A DNA stretch of 64,000 nt from Janibacter terrae NBRC 107853 (GTDB lineage Bacteria; Actinomycetota; Actinomycetes; Actinomycetales; Dermatophilaceae): contig NZ_BCUV01000010.1 of assembly GCF_001591405.1 (NCBI RefSeq), forward strand, positions 62,001 to 126,000, given 5' to 3'. A program made the position numbers and the translations under genes. Below the pieces are notes generated by a model, which saw only the letters and a program-made list of their open reading frames with translations, was not told the origin of the DNA and searched no databases. This document shows, in pieces, positions 24,092 through 32,634 of the stretch. Position 1 is the first letter of the stretch. Each line of letters begins with the position of its first letter.

Positions 24092-25757
24092 CCTCGATCC
24101 ACCGATCGACTGTGTCCGGTGGGCGGCGTGGGAGAGTGAGAATGCCCTCCTGACCTGGGAAAATGCGACTTGTCTAAGGTCCGCATAACCCGCTCAAGAA
24201 GGGCATCTCGTAGATGCAACTGTCTCACACCCCTTCAGTGGTCTCAGCGACGTTTGACGAGCCCAACCTCGTGTCGGCCGCCGGGCTGGTCCCATTGATG
24301 GCTCTGGCTCAGGAGGCCGGGCTGCGTCGGCTGGGAGATGAGCACCTGAGCGTGGCGAGGGACAAGGGGGCCAACGCGGGCCTGAAGCTTGCCTCGTTGG
24401 TGGCGGGTATGGCCGCCGGGGCGGACAGCATCGATGACATGGCCTTGCTGCGCCACGGGGCGATGGGCAAGATCTTCGACCGTGCCTACGCTCCCTCGAC
24501 GTTGGGCTCCTTCCTGCGCGCCTTCACCTTCGGACACGTGCGTCAGGCTGACGCGGTGGCTTCACGGTTCGCACTTGCCCTGGCCGAGCGCTCCGAGTTC
24601 CTGGGCCGCGAGGGGGACAGCGGCACGGTGATGGTCGACATCGACGACACCATCATCGAGGTCCACGGCCACCACAAGCAGGGAGCATCCTTCGGCTATA
24701 CCCGAGTGCGTGGCCTGAATGCGCTGCTGGCCACCGTGAGCACCGAGCAGATCGCCCCGGTGATCGCCGCCCAGCGGCTGCGCAAGGGCTCGGCCGGCTC
24801 CCCGCGCGGAGCGGTCCGCCTGGCCGCTGACACCCTGGCTCTGATCCGGCGCACCTGCCTGGCCGGGCGGCCAGTGCTGGTGCGCGCGGACTCAGCGTTC
24901 TACTCCCACGCCCTGGTCACCGCCGTGCTCAAGACCGGGGCGCACGTATCGGTCACCGTGCGGATGGACCCGGCCGTCAAGCGCGCCATCGCCGCCATCA
25001 GCGACGATGCTTGGACCACGATCAAGTACACCGACGCGATCTTCGACGAAGACAGCGGCAGGTGGATCTCGCGGGCCGAGGTCGCCGAGATCCCCTTCAC
25101 CGCCTTCACCTCCAAGAAGACCAGCGAGCAGATCCCCGGCCGCCTGGTGGTGCGCCGAATCCCCGACCTGAACCCGAAGAAGAACCAGGGGCAGGCCACA
25201 CTGTTCGATACGTGGCGCTTCCACGCGTTCTTCACCACCGCCCCCGCCGCCGAGCGCGACACCGTGGCTGCCGACAAGGTCCACCGGGCACACGCCATCA
25301 TCGAGAACGTCCACGCCGACCTCAAGGCCTCCGCGCTGGCGCACATGCCCTCGGGAGTTTTCAACGCCAACGCTGCCTGGCTCGTCTGCGCGGTCATGGC
25401 CTTCAACCTCACCCGCGCCGCCGCGACACTGACCAACGCCCCGGGGCTGGCTCGGGCGACCACGGCAACGATCCGCCGCAAGCTCATCAACGTCCCGGCA
25501 CGTATTGCTTCCTCCGCCCGGCGCCTGCACCTGCACCTTCCACAGGGCTGGCCATGGCAAACAGCGTGGTCCGCGCTCTACGACGCCCTCGCCCCGCGCC
25601 GAGCGACCGCGCCGATCTGACCCACAGACCCAGTCCCTACAAGCAGGAACCCCAGTGGAAGAGCCGGGCAGACCGGCAACTCCTGCACGCCCTCACTCCA
25701 GCCCCGACATCCTGCCGCCGACAGCGACCTCCTCAGCAGCTCATCGGTGGATCGAGG
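24092..25757 (+). mobile_element. Intact IS1380-family insertion sequence
   Basis: Terminal repeats are CCTCGATCCACCGAT at 24092 and ATCGGTGGATCGAGG ending at 25757. CTTA occurs just outside both ends (24087-24090 with one extra base before the repeat; 25758-25761), suggesting a 4-bp target duplication. About 120 bp of leader precede the transposase and contain complementary stretches (GAATGCCCTCCTG and AAGAAGGGCATCTC). The element interrupts or abuts an SDR gene whose last 40 codons follow at 25758. Confidence 0.88.
24214..25620 (+). CDS. IS1380-family transposase
   Basis: A 468-aa DDE transposase. The first catalytic region [14 protein letters not shown] is followed by the [15 protein letters not shown] box and a C-terminal region with [20 protein letters not shown], the order typical of IS1380. 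The frame is complete and looks functional. The same start is present in the fragment at 21027. Confidence 0.92.
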   Translation: MQLSHTPSVVSATFDEPNLVSAAGLVPLMALAQEAGLRRLGDEHLSVARDKGANAGLKLASLVAGMAAGADSIDDMALLRHGAMGKIFDRAYAPSTLGSFLRAFTFGHVRQADAVASRFALALAERSEFLGREGDSGTVMVDIDDTIIEVHGHHKQGASFGYTRVRGLNALLATVSTEQIAPVIAAQRLRKGSAGSPRGAVRLAADTLALIRRTCLAGRPVLVRADSAFYSHALVTAVLKTGAHVSVTVRMDPAVKRAIAAISDDAWTTIKYTDAIFDEDSGRWISRAEVAEIPFTAFTSKKTSEQIPGRLVVRRIPDLNPKKNQGQATLFDTWRFHAFFTTAPAAERDTVAADKVHRAHAIIENVHADLKASALAHMPSGVFNANAAWLVCAVMAFNLTRAAATLTNAPGLARATTATIRRKLINVPARIASSARRLHLHLPQGWPWQTAWSALYDALAPRRATAPI

Positions 25758-25877
25758 CTTAAGCGACCTGGAACCCCCGATGACATCGCCGCCGCCGCCC
25801 TGTTCCTTGCCTCGGATGAGTCCTCGTGGATAACCGGACAGGTTCTGGCCGTCGATGGCGGCCACACTGCCATGTAG
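25758..25877 (+). pseudogene. C-terminal remnant of a short-chain dehydrogenase
   Basis: The 39 codons after the IS1380 end read [20 protein letters not shown] then [13 protein letters not shown], the C-terminal signature of FabG-type SDRs, ending in HTAM. No upstream part is attached. Other SDR pieces occur at 32274 and 34914, and this could be the missing end of the latter. Confidence 0.8.
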
Positions 25878-26047
25878 GCAGGCGTGCACGGCGGGTCTGT
25901 CCGAAGAACGGTGTAAGCAGCGTTTCCATTGTTAGAGGTCCTCCGCGGCCGGCATCCGGTCGGCGAAGGTGATAGCGAAGGCCTGATTGCGATCGAGACC
26001 AAGATGAACCGCCGAGCTCAAGGCGATGGTCCAGGCCCGACGGTCGC

Positions 26048-26197
26048 ACCCTGATGGACATCCACGGCATCGATCCTGTGGTAGCCGCGCGGATCCTTGC
26101 CGACGTCGGTGACGTGGCCAGGTTCGCCGACCGCAACCGGTTCGCCTCCTGGACCGGCACCGCACCGCTGGTACGCCTCCTCAGCCTGGATCCGTAA
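26048..26197 (+). pseudogene. Internal fragment of an IS110-family transposase
   Basis: Reads LMDIHGIDPVVAARILADVG then RFADRNRFASWTGTAPL, the C-terminal helix-hairpin-helix (Transposase_20) region of IS110 proteins, before a stop at 26195. It is exactly the part missing from the nearby IS110 remnant at 26380, so a rearranged copy is likely. The surrounding 25878-26379 holds no intact gene. Confidence 0.7.
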
Positions 26198-26379
26198 GTT
26201 CTTGGGTGGCCCGGGAGGGCTTGATCGCCCTTGATGGCTCCGATGGATTGGCCGCCCAGCTCCTCCTGGGACGCCTTCACTGCTGATTGAGATGCGCGTC
26301 CTGGTCGCTGTTTACGGATCTGTCGGCGGGGTGTTCCTTCGGGCCACGACAATGCCTTGTGCGCTCGAAGGAGGAGTAG

Positions 26380-27200
26380 ATGAAGGAACAGGTTCCGCTC
26401 GGGTGGGCGGGCATCGACGTCGGCAAGGGCCACCACTGGATCTGCTTTATCGACGAGGCAGATACCACGGTCTGGTCGACGAAGGTGATCAACGACGAGG
26501 CCGCAATCCTCGACGCGGTCGGCGGTGTTCTTGCCCGCGCGGAGGAGGTGGTCTGGGGAGTCGATGTCACCGGGACCATGTCGGGGCTCCTGCTTGCTCT
26601 GTTGGCGGCGCACGGTCAGCGGGTCAGATACGTCCCCGGCCGCACCGTGAACCAGATGGCCAGCGCCTACCGAGGTGAAGCCAAGACCGACGCCCGCGAC
26701 GGCTATGTCATGGCCGAGACGCTGCGGCACCGCGGCGACCTTGCCGAGGTGGAGGTCGCCACCTCGTTGGTGACCGAGCTGCGGCTGCTGGTGACCCATC
26801 GCACCGGCCTGGTCGGTGACCGGGTCCGCATGGTCAACCGGCTGCGCGACGTGCTCAGCGGCTACTTCCCTGCGCTGGAGCGGTCTTCGACTACGCCCAT
26901 AGCCGCGGCGCATTGACCCTGCTGACCGGCTACCAGACGCCGCAGGCGATCCGCCGTGCCGGTCAGTCGCGGCTGCGGACGTGGCTGGTCAAGCGGAAGG
27001 TCCGCAGCGCCGACCAGATCGCAACAGATGCCCTGGCCGCGGCCAAGGCCCAGCACACCGTCGTGCCGGCCTCGGGCACGTCCAAGCGCTCATCGCTCTG
27101 GCCCGGCGACGCGTCGACGTCCTGTGGGCCCTGCTCCGCGAGAACCGGCCCTTCGAACTGACCCCACCGTTGCGAGAACCGATGCCCCGAACGGCTTGAC
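26380..27200 (+). pseudogene. Frameshifted and internally deleted IS110-family transposase
   Basis: The N-terminal 178 codons carry the IS110 DEDD domain (GIDVGKGHHW, DVTGTMSG, RGEAKTDARDGYVMAETLRH). After LERSS near 26885 the match moves to another frame (FDYAHSRGALTLLTGYQTPQ through KAQHTVV at about 27065). A third frame gives the extreme C-terminus (LIALARRRVDVLWALLREN) to 27200. About 100 codons between these parts are absent. Confidence 0.8.
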
Positions 27201-27253
27201 AAGATCATTGACAATCCACCGCTCGGATGCCGCGGTAGCGGCGGGTCTGATGC

Positions 27254-27397
27254 AAGAGGGTGCTCCTGACCTGCAGGATCACGGTTACCACGCCAATGAT
27301 CAGTCAGAGTCAAGGGAGCACCCTCTTGGTGTCGAAGTCTTGCATGCTCGATCGTGTTGAGGTCCGAGCTGATGACGAGAATGAATCGCGGGTCTGA
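27254..27397 (+). mobile_element. 5' remnant of a second IS1380-type element
   Basis: A 13-bp perfect inverted repeat (AAGAGGGTGCTCC 27254-27266, GGAGCACCCTCTT 27315-27327) is followed at once by GTG 27329 and 22 codons resembling an IS1380 start (LDRVEVRADDEN) before a stop. The intact IS1380 at 24092 has the same layout of leader hairpin then transposase. The rest was lost when an IS3 element arrived. Confidence 0.5.
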
Positions 27398-27433
27398 TGG
27401 AGGCTCTCAATCCTGGGAAGGATGATGAGAGTC

Positions 27434-27808
27434 ATGGCAGCACCGAGGAAGTACAGCGTTGAGCTCCAGCAGCGGGCCACGCGAATGGCATTGGACGCCC
27501 GGAAGGATCCGGAGTCCGCGCGTGGAGCGATCAAGCGGGTCGCCGATCAGCTCGGGGTCCACCCCGAGGCGCTGCGGAACTGGGTCCGTCAGGCCGAGGT
27601 CGACGGCGGGGTCCGGCCAGGCACCACGAGCGATGACGCCCAGCGGCTGGCCGAGCTCGAGCGTGAGGTGCGGGAACTGCGTCGGGCCAACGAGATCCTG
27701 AAAACGTCCGCGGCTTTTCGCGGCCGCGGAGCTCGACCGCAAGATCAAGTAGAGGTGCCCACCGCGGTGCTGGTCGACTACATCGACCAGCACCGTGACC
27801 GGTTCGGG
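27434..27808 (+). pseudogene. IS3-family OrfA with truncated OrfB start
   Basis: ATG 27434 starts a typical OrfA (PRKYSVELQQRATRMALDAR, HTH with GVHPEALRNWVRQAE, leucine-zipper LAELEREVRELRRANEILK). The frame then passes the usual OrfA/OrfB junction and shows the OrfB start in another frame (VDYIDQHRDRFG) before the sequence switches, at 27809, to a recombinase gene. The element is cut after about 20 OrfB codons. Confidence 0.8.
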
Positions 27809-27809
27809 G

Positions 27810-27994
27810 ATGACCGCCCTCGCGCCGACGCTGCAGGCCTTCTTCACCGACCGGCTGAGTCATCAACTTGGTGCCAGCGCACACACGATCGCTGCCTACC
27901 GCGATACCTGGCGCCTGCTGCTCGCCTTCACCACGGCGCGCACGAACATCGCGCCGACGAACATCTGGCAGGACCCCGTGGATCGGTCCAGGTC
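27810..27994 (+). pseudogene. Tyrosine recombinase, N-terminal part, interrupted by IS3
   Basis: Starts MTALAPTLQAFFTDRLSHQL and continues ASAHTIAAYRDTWRLLLAFT, the SAM-like core-binding domain of phage-type integrases. Disrupted by the IS3 element that begins at 27995; the match resumes at 29174. Neither half has the catalytic Arg/Tyr domain. Confidence 0.8.
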
Positions 27995-28008
27995 GTGTGA
28001 GAGTCCGA

Positions 28009-28845
28009 TCAATGGGTGCAGACCGCAGCGTAGGCCACCGGGCTGAGGTAGCCCAGGGATGAGTGGGGACGGTCGTGGTTGTACTCGGTCTTCCAGTCGC
28101 CGATGACGACCTGGGCGTGGGTCATCGACCAGAACAGATTGATGTTCAGGCACTCGTCGCGCAGCCTGCTGTTGAACGATTCGATGAAGGGGTTCTTCCA
28201 GGGCTCGCCGGGTGGGATGAACAGCATCCCGGTTTGGGTGCCGGCCCACTGGGCCAGTGCTGCCGCGATCATCTCCGGGCCGTTGTCGAGCCTCAGCACC
28301 GCCGGCGAGGCGCCACGGGCGGCCACGATGTGGTTCAGCTCGGCGGCCAGGGCCTCGGCGGTGATCGAGCGTTCCACAAGGCCGCCCAGTGTTTCGCGGG
28401 TGTGTTCGTCGACGACGGAGAGGATCTTGATCGGTCGGCCGTCGGTGGTGGAGTCGAACTGGAAGTCGATCGCCCACACCACGTTGGCCGAGGTGGCGGT
28501 CGGGACTGGTGGCACGGTCGAGGATCCGACCCGTTTACGGCGGCGTCGCACGTGCACACGTAGCCCTTCTTCGCGCCACAGCCGCTGGAGCTTCTTGTGG
28601 TTCACGACCCAGCCCTGGCCGCGGGCGTCGTGGTAGGCGCGCCGGTGTCCCCACCGGGGATGGGCCCCGGCGTAGGCGCGCAGCCAGGCCCGCAGCCCAG
28701 CGTCGGGATCATCAGGAGTCTGCGCGGGCGGGGTGTGGCGTTGGGTGGATCGGTGCTGCCCGACCAGCCGACACGCACGCCGTTCGCTGACGTCGAAGAC
28801 TCGACGCAGGTGAACAACGGCCGCGCGTCGGCGGGCCGGGCTCAG
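28009..28845 (-). CDS. IS3-family transposase OrfB (reached by -1 frameshift)
   Basis: About 278 codons of open frame from the OrfA stop region (LSPARRRAAVVHLRRVF) to the end; the first ATG/GTG is internal, at 28605. DDE residues: WAIDFQFDSTTDGRPIKILS (first Asp), LDNGPEM (second Asp) and ESFNSRLRDECL (Glu). The frame begins one base back from the OrfA stop, so production of OrfAB by -1 slippage near the G-run before the stop is likely. Confidence 0.85.
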   Translation of the reverse strand: MSPARRRAAVVHLRRVFDVSERRACRLVGQHRSTQRHTPPAQTPDDPDAGLRAWLRAYAGAHPRWGHRRAYHDARGQGWVVNHKKLQRLWREEGLRVHVRRRRKRVGSSTVPPVPTATSANVVWAIDFQFDSTTDGRPIKILSVVDEHTRETLGGLVERSITAEALAAELNHIVAARGASPAVLRLDNGPEMIAAALAQWAGTQTGMLFIPPGEPWKNPFIESFNSRLRDECLNINLFWSMTHAQVVIGDWKTEYNHDRPHSSLGYLSPVAYAAVCTH

Positions 28846-29123
28846 AATTCCCCCTTGGCGACCTCGCGGAGCATGTCTTTGTCCAGCTCGGCATCAGCAA
28901 GCAGACGCTTGAGCCGCTGATTCTCGGCACGCAACTTCTTCAGCTCCTTGGCGTCCTCGGCTTTCAGCCCGCCGAACTGGTTACGCCACCGAAAGTAGGT
29001 CTGCTCGGAGACACCGAGCTGCCGGGCAACCTCGGCCGTGTCAGCGCCCCCGGCCAGCAGCCGGTCGGCCTCGACCAACTTGCGCACGACCTGCTCAGGC
29101 GTGTGTCGCTTCCTCGTTGTCAT
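28842..29123 (-). CDS. IS3-family transposase OrfA
   Basis: A 93-aa protein starting MTTRKRHTPEQVVRKL, with an HTH (TAEVARQLGVSEQTYFRWR) and a leucine-zipper segment (LKKLRAENQRLKRLLADAEL). Ends in the -1 overlap with OrfB. Confidence 0.9.
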   Translation of the reverse strand: MTTRKRHTPEQVVRKLVEADRLLAGGADTAEVARQLGVSEQTYFRWRNQFGGLKAEDAKELKKLRAENQRLKRLLADAELDKDMLREVAKGEF

Positions 29124-29173
29124 GGTGATGGAGCCTTCCTGCCCACCCTCGTGGGCCGCAAGGACTCTCACAC

Positions 29174-29466
29174 CACCCGGACCAACCAACGGGGGTCACG
29201 CCACATCGACATCGCTGATCTCGACGCGCCTCTGGTCGGGGAGTTCCTCAACCACTTGGAGAGTGAGCGCGGCAACAGCACCAGAACACGCAACGGTCGG
29301 CTCGCAGCGATCCACTCCATGTTCACCTTTGCCGCGTTGCGTCATCCAGAACATGCCGAGACGATCGCCCGGGTCCTCGCGATCCCGCCCAAACGCTACG
29401 ACCGGCCCCAGGTCACCAATCTCAGCCGAGCAGAAGTGACCGCCCTGCTCGGAGCTCCCGACCGCA
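29174..29466 (+). pseudogene. Tyrosine recombinase, continuation after the IS3, truncated
   Basis: Resumes with HIDIADLDAPLVGEFLNHLE then NSTRTRNGRLAAIHSMFTFA and YDRPQVTNLSRAEVTALLGA, matching the core-binding domain of integrases found in actinobacterial transposons. It breaks off at about 29466, before the catalytic domain. Confidence 0.8.
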
Positions 29467-29838
29467 GCGCTTTGCCTGGATGTCGGCCACGGCTGGGCCC
29501 TTCGGTGGTGAGCGAGGTCGAGGGTGAGGGGGACGTCACAGTGGTGCAGGAGTCGGTCGAGGATGGCGGTGGCACCACCCAGCGGAATTGACCCGGACAG
29601 AGCCCCTTTTGGGGGATATTTGGCCTCACCCGAGGGAGGATTTTCACGACGGCTGCGGTGTGATGTAACACTCAACGCACCAGCCCTCGAACCCGTGAGA
29701 CGGACTTGATGACGGGACGGAGTTCGGCGGTGGTGTACAGGACGACCAGGTAACCGGGAAGTCCTCTACAGCGCTGACCCCAAGAAATGCAGCGCGTTCG
29801 AATCCCCCCGACAAACGAAGTCGCAACTGAAGCTAGGA
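29467..29838. other. IS-derived debris, possibly an IstB fragment on the minus strand
   Basis: No intact gene. On the minus strand around 29520-29600 the frame reads GGATAILDRLLHHCDV, like the C-terminal helix of IS21 IstB helpers; both ends are missing. The last 140 bp before the dioxygenase presumably carry its promoter, but no clear -35/-10 pair stands out. Confidence 0.35.
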
Positions 29839-29850
29839 ATGGAGGCAACA

Positions 29851-31275
29851 ATGCTGACTGTGAATGACAGTGGTCAACTGGTGAGCCCGAACGGGCAGAC
29901 ACCTCAGGCACCACCTTTGAATCCCGCCCTGTCGTCTCAGCTCAAGGAACTGTCCGAGAGCGAGGGTGGCCTGCTGGACCGGCGCATGTTTTTCGACCCT
30001 GAGATCTACAAGGTTGAACTTGAGCGCGTCTTTGCACGATCATGGTCCTTTCTCTGCCATGAAAGCCAGCTGGCCAAGGCCGGGGACTTCTTCTCGACCT
30101 ACATCGGCGCCGATCCCGTCGTGGTGACCCGACAGCGCGACGGATCGATCAGCGCGGTGCTCAACTCTTGTCGCCATCGTGGGATGAAGGTCTGCCGCGC
30201 CGACTGGGGGAACGCGAAGGCCTTCACCTGCACGTACCACGGTTGGTCGTACAGCACGGATGGCTCGTTGGTGAGCGTGCCCCGCGAGGAATACGCCTAC
30301 TACAACGAGATCGACAAGTCGAAGTTGGGATTGCTGCGGGTTCCACAGGTGCAGTCCTACAAAGGGCTGGTTTTCGGTTGCTTCGATCCCGAAGCGCCGT
30401 CGCTTGTCGACTTCTTGGGCGACATGACCTACTACTTGGACATCCTGCTTGACCGTGTGGATGGCGGCACCGAAGTCATCTCCGGTGTCCACAAGTGGAA
30501 GATGCGGGGCAACTGGAAGCTTGCCGCCGAGCAGTTCAGTGGAGACAACTACCACACCATCTCCAGCCATATATCGGTGCTGCTGTCTGAGTTCCCGCCC
30601 GAGGCGGCGGACGCCTTCGTGAATATCGACGGGCTCGAGATCAACCCAGCGGAAGGCCATGGTATTGGTGTTATGTACTCGCCGACCGGAGCGCCGTTCT
30701 CGGCGGGGAGCAGCGAGGCGATCCTGCGCTGGCGCGACGAGACGCGCCAGGAGTCCATCAACCGCCTTGGTAAGGAGCGCGTAGAGGGGATGTCCTGGAC
30801 GCACGCCAACGTGTTCCCCAACTTCTCTTACCTCCACGACAGCTCGGTCCTGCGCGTTTGGATGCCCAAGAGTCCCACCGAGATGGAGGCCTGGTCGTGG
30901 TGCATCGTCGACAAGAAGGCTCCGCAGGAGGTGAAGAATGCTTGGCGCACGCAGGCCATCCGACACTTCAGCCCCGGTGGCACTTGGGAACAGGACGACG
31001 GCGAGAACTGGAGTTACTGCTCAGGTGCTGGGGGTCAGGAGGGAGTGGTGACCCGACTCTCCAAGTTGCATGTCGAGATGGGAGTGGGACACGAGCGCTC
31101 GCATCCGACGCTGCCCGGCAAGGTCAGTCACACCTACAGTGAGCAGAACCAGCGCAGTCTGTACCGACGCTGGGCCGAGTTCATGGCGGCGGAGTCTTGG
31201 AAGGACATCTCCGTGCCGGTGCGTACGACCGAGGTAATCGACCGAAGCGACATGGCGAAGGCGGGAGAATCCTGA
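29851..31275 (+). CDS. Ring-hydroxylating dioxygenase alpha subunit (biphenyl/dibenzofuran type)
   Basis: A 474-aa catalytic subunit. Rieske site Cys107-X-His109 and Cys127-X2-His130 (NSCRHRGMKVC, FTCTYHGW). Mononuclear iron site in GDNYHTISSH (His235, His240), with the distal Asp in EQDDGENW. The pattern matches the toluene/biphenyl branch, which includes angular dibenzofuran dioxygenases; substrate cannot be fixed by eye. ATG 29851 is chosen over 29839 because GGAGG (29841-29845) lies 5 nt upstream. The stop overlaps the beta-subunit start. It adds O2 to an aromatic ring with electrons from the ferredoxin and reductase below. Confidence 0.93.
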   Translation: MLTVNDSGQLVSPNGQTPQAPPLNPALSSQLKELSESEGGLLDRRMFFDPEIYKVELERVFARSWSFLCHESQLAKAGDFFSTYIGADPVVVTRQRDGSISAVLNSCRHRGMKVCRADWGNAKAFTCTYHGWSYSTDGSLVSVPREEYAYYNEIDKSKLGLLRVPQVQSYKGLVFGCFDPEAPSLVDFLGDMTYYLDILLDRVDGGTEVISGVHKWKMRGNWKLAAEQFSGDNYHTISSHISVLLSEFPPEAADAFVNIDGLEINPAEGHGIGVMYSPTGAPFSAGSSEAILRWRDETRQESINRLGKERVEGMSWTHANVFPNFSYLHDSSVLRVWMPKSPTEMEAWSWCIVDKKAPQEVKNAWRTQAIRHFSPGGTWEQDDGENWSYCSGAGGQEGVVTRLSKLHVEMGVGHERSHPTLPGKVSHTYSEQNQRSLYRRWAEFMAAESWKDISVPVRTTEVIDRSDMAKAGES

Positions 31276-31814
31276 TGAGCGTTCTTGAGAATACGAATAC
31301 AGAGGTTATTGACGTCGCCCGTGCGGTCGAGAAGTTCTACTACAAGGAGGCGCGACTCCTTGACGACAGGCTCTTCACGGAGTGGCTCACATTGTGGGCC
31401 GACGATGCCCACCTGTGGGCGCCTCTCCGGTATAACCTGTCTCGGCGGGAGCAGCAGTTCGAGTATTCCGGTGAAGACGACTTCGGATACTTCGACGACG
31501 ACAAACCGAATCTCGAGAAGCGGGTGCGGGGGTTGGAGACCGGGCAGGCGTGGGCCGAGGATCCCCCGACGCGCACCAGGCGCCTCATTACGAACGTCGA
31601 AGTGGAGTCGGACGATTCCGGTGTAGGAGACTACCGGGCCCGGTCCCACTTCCTCGTCTATCGCAACCGCATGGAAGCCGATGTTGACCTGCACGCTGGA
31701 TGTCGGCGCGACATCCTCCGCCGGACTGCCACGGACGGTCTGCTCATCGCCCGCCGCGAGGTCATCCTAGACAACAACGTGTTGCTGTCTAGGAATCTGA
31801 GCATCTTCTTCTGA
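31275..31814 (+). CDS. Ring-hydroxylating dioxygenase beta subunit
   Basis: A 179-aa small subunit with an NTF2-like cone fold: FYYKEARLLDDRLFTEWL near the N-terminus, RTRRLITNVEVE in the middle and the usual ending LDNNVLLSRNLSIFF. Its length is usual for the family. ATG overlaps the alpha stop by one base, giving an alpha3beta3 pair in one transcript. The ferredoxin follows after about 80 bp. Confidence 0.92.
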   Translation: MSVLENTNTEVIDVARAVEKFYYKEARLLDDRLFTEWLTLWADDAHLWAPLRYNLSRREQQFEYSGEDDFGYFDDDKPNLEKRVRGLETGQAWAEDPPTRTRRLITNVEVESDDSGVGDYRARSHFLVYRNRMEADVDLHAGCRRDILRRTATDGLLIARREVILDNNVLLSRNLSIFF

Positions 31815-31896
31815 GAAGCGAGGTCACAGTGACGTTGAATCACACGCAGATAGCCCGCTGCGCGCGGTCAAGTATCAGCAGTTGGCTTCGGGCACG

Positions 31897-32268
31897 ATGA
31901 CCAACAACGACGTGGAAGTGGCGCTGCCGAACGTCGAGGGCCGCACATGGCGCCGTGCCTGTGCGGCCCACGACGTGCCCGAGGACGAAGGTCTGTGCCT
32001 CGGTACGCTGCCGCCCGTCTCGGTGTTTGTAACAGAGGGCGAGTACTTCTGTATCGACGATACGTGCACCCACGAGACCTACTCGTTGGCGGACGGGTGG
32101 GTCGCGGACGGTTTCGTCGAATGCGCCCTCCACCTCGCTAAGTTCAACTTGCGCACCGGCGAGCCGCTCGCGCCGCCCGCCACGACGGCTGTGGCCGTCC
32201 ATCCCGTCGCACTCGTCGACGGGGTCCTTTATGTTGCGCTTCCGAGCACGTACCTCATCAAGGAGTGA
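31897..32268 (+). CDS. Rieske-type [2Fe-2S] ferredoxin of the dioxygenase system
   Basis: A 123-aa ferredoxin. Cluster ligands are in CIDDTCTHETYSL (the Cys-Thr-His pair) and FVECALHLAKF (Cys-X2-His). It carries electrons from the reductase at 32635 to the alpha subunit. The start is uncertain: ATG 31897 has a weak site, TTG 31882 is in frame, and the frame stays open further upstream with coding-like sequence (DSPLRAVKYQQ). GTG 31829 has a good site (GCGAGG) but lies in another frame, which suggests a small indel near the 5' end. Confidence 0.85.
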   Translation: MTNNDVEVALPNVEGRTWRRACAAHDVPEDEGLCLGTLPPVSVFVTEGEYFCIDDTCTHETYSLADGWVADGFVECALHLAKFNLRTGEPLAPPATTAVAVHPVALVDGVLYVALPSTYLIKE

Positions 32269-32273
32269 GAGCC

Positions 32274-32401
32274 GTGGGTTGGCTTCAGGACTACTCGGTC
32301 ATCGTCACCGGAGCCGGTTCCGGTCTCGGTCGCGCGACATCGTCGAGCGGTATGTCGAGGAGGGCGCTCGCGTCGTCGCCTTCGACCGCTCCGAGGTGAA
32401 G
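32274..32401 (+). pseudogene. Broken cis-dihydrodiol dehydrogenase-like SDR, 5' end only
   Basis: GTG 32274 with AGGAG 8 nt upstream starts WLQDYSVIVTGAGSGLGRA, the NAD-binding start of a BphB-type SDR. A one-base loss then shifts the frame; the next frame continues DIVERYVEEGARVVAFDRSE up to about 32401, where similarity ends. The rest of the gene is missing. Normally this enzyme would follow the dioxygenase and make the catechol. The gap 32402-32634 contains no supported gene. Confidence 0.8.
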
Positions 32402-32634
32402 CCACACCGACAGAGAGTCAGCCCACAGTTCATTCTAGGTGGCAGCGACGGGTCGGCGAGGAGAGGCTGGATGTCGGGCGGTTACTGACTGGCGCTCCAT
32501 GGCTCGGGACAGCCCGGGGGCGGCGGTGTTTTGGGAGGCCCTTCGCGCGCGACCCCCACCGGCCATCACACCGAGCCTCACCGAGTCCGAACAACAACCA
32601 TCATCTCGATCCCCGCCAGGAAGAGGGTGCACCA

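Larger units (their letters stand above)
27995..29173 (-). mobile_element. IS3-family insertion sequence inside the recombinase gene
   Basis: Terminal repeats are GTGTGAGAGTCC (27995-28006) and GGACTCTCACAC (29162-29173). It carries orfA and orfB on the minus strand with a -1 overlap, as in IS3 elements that make a fused transposase by frameshifting. About 1.18 kb, both reading frames intact. Confidence 0.85.
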
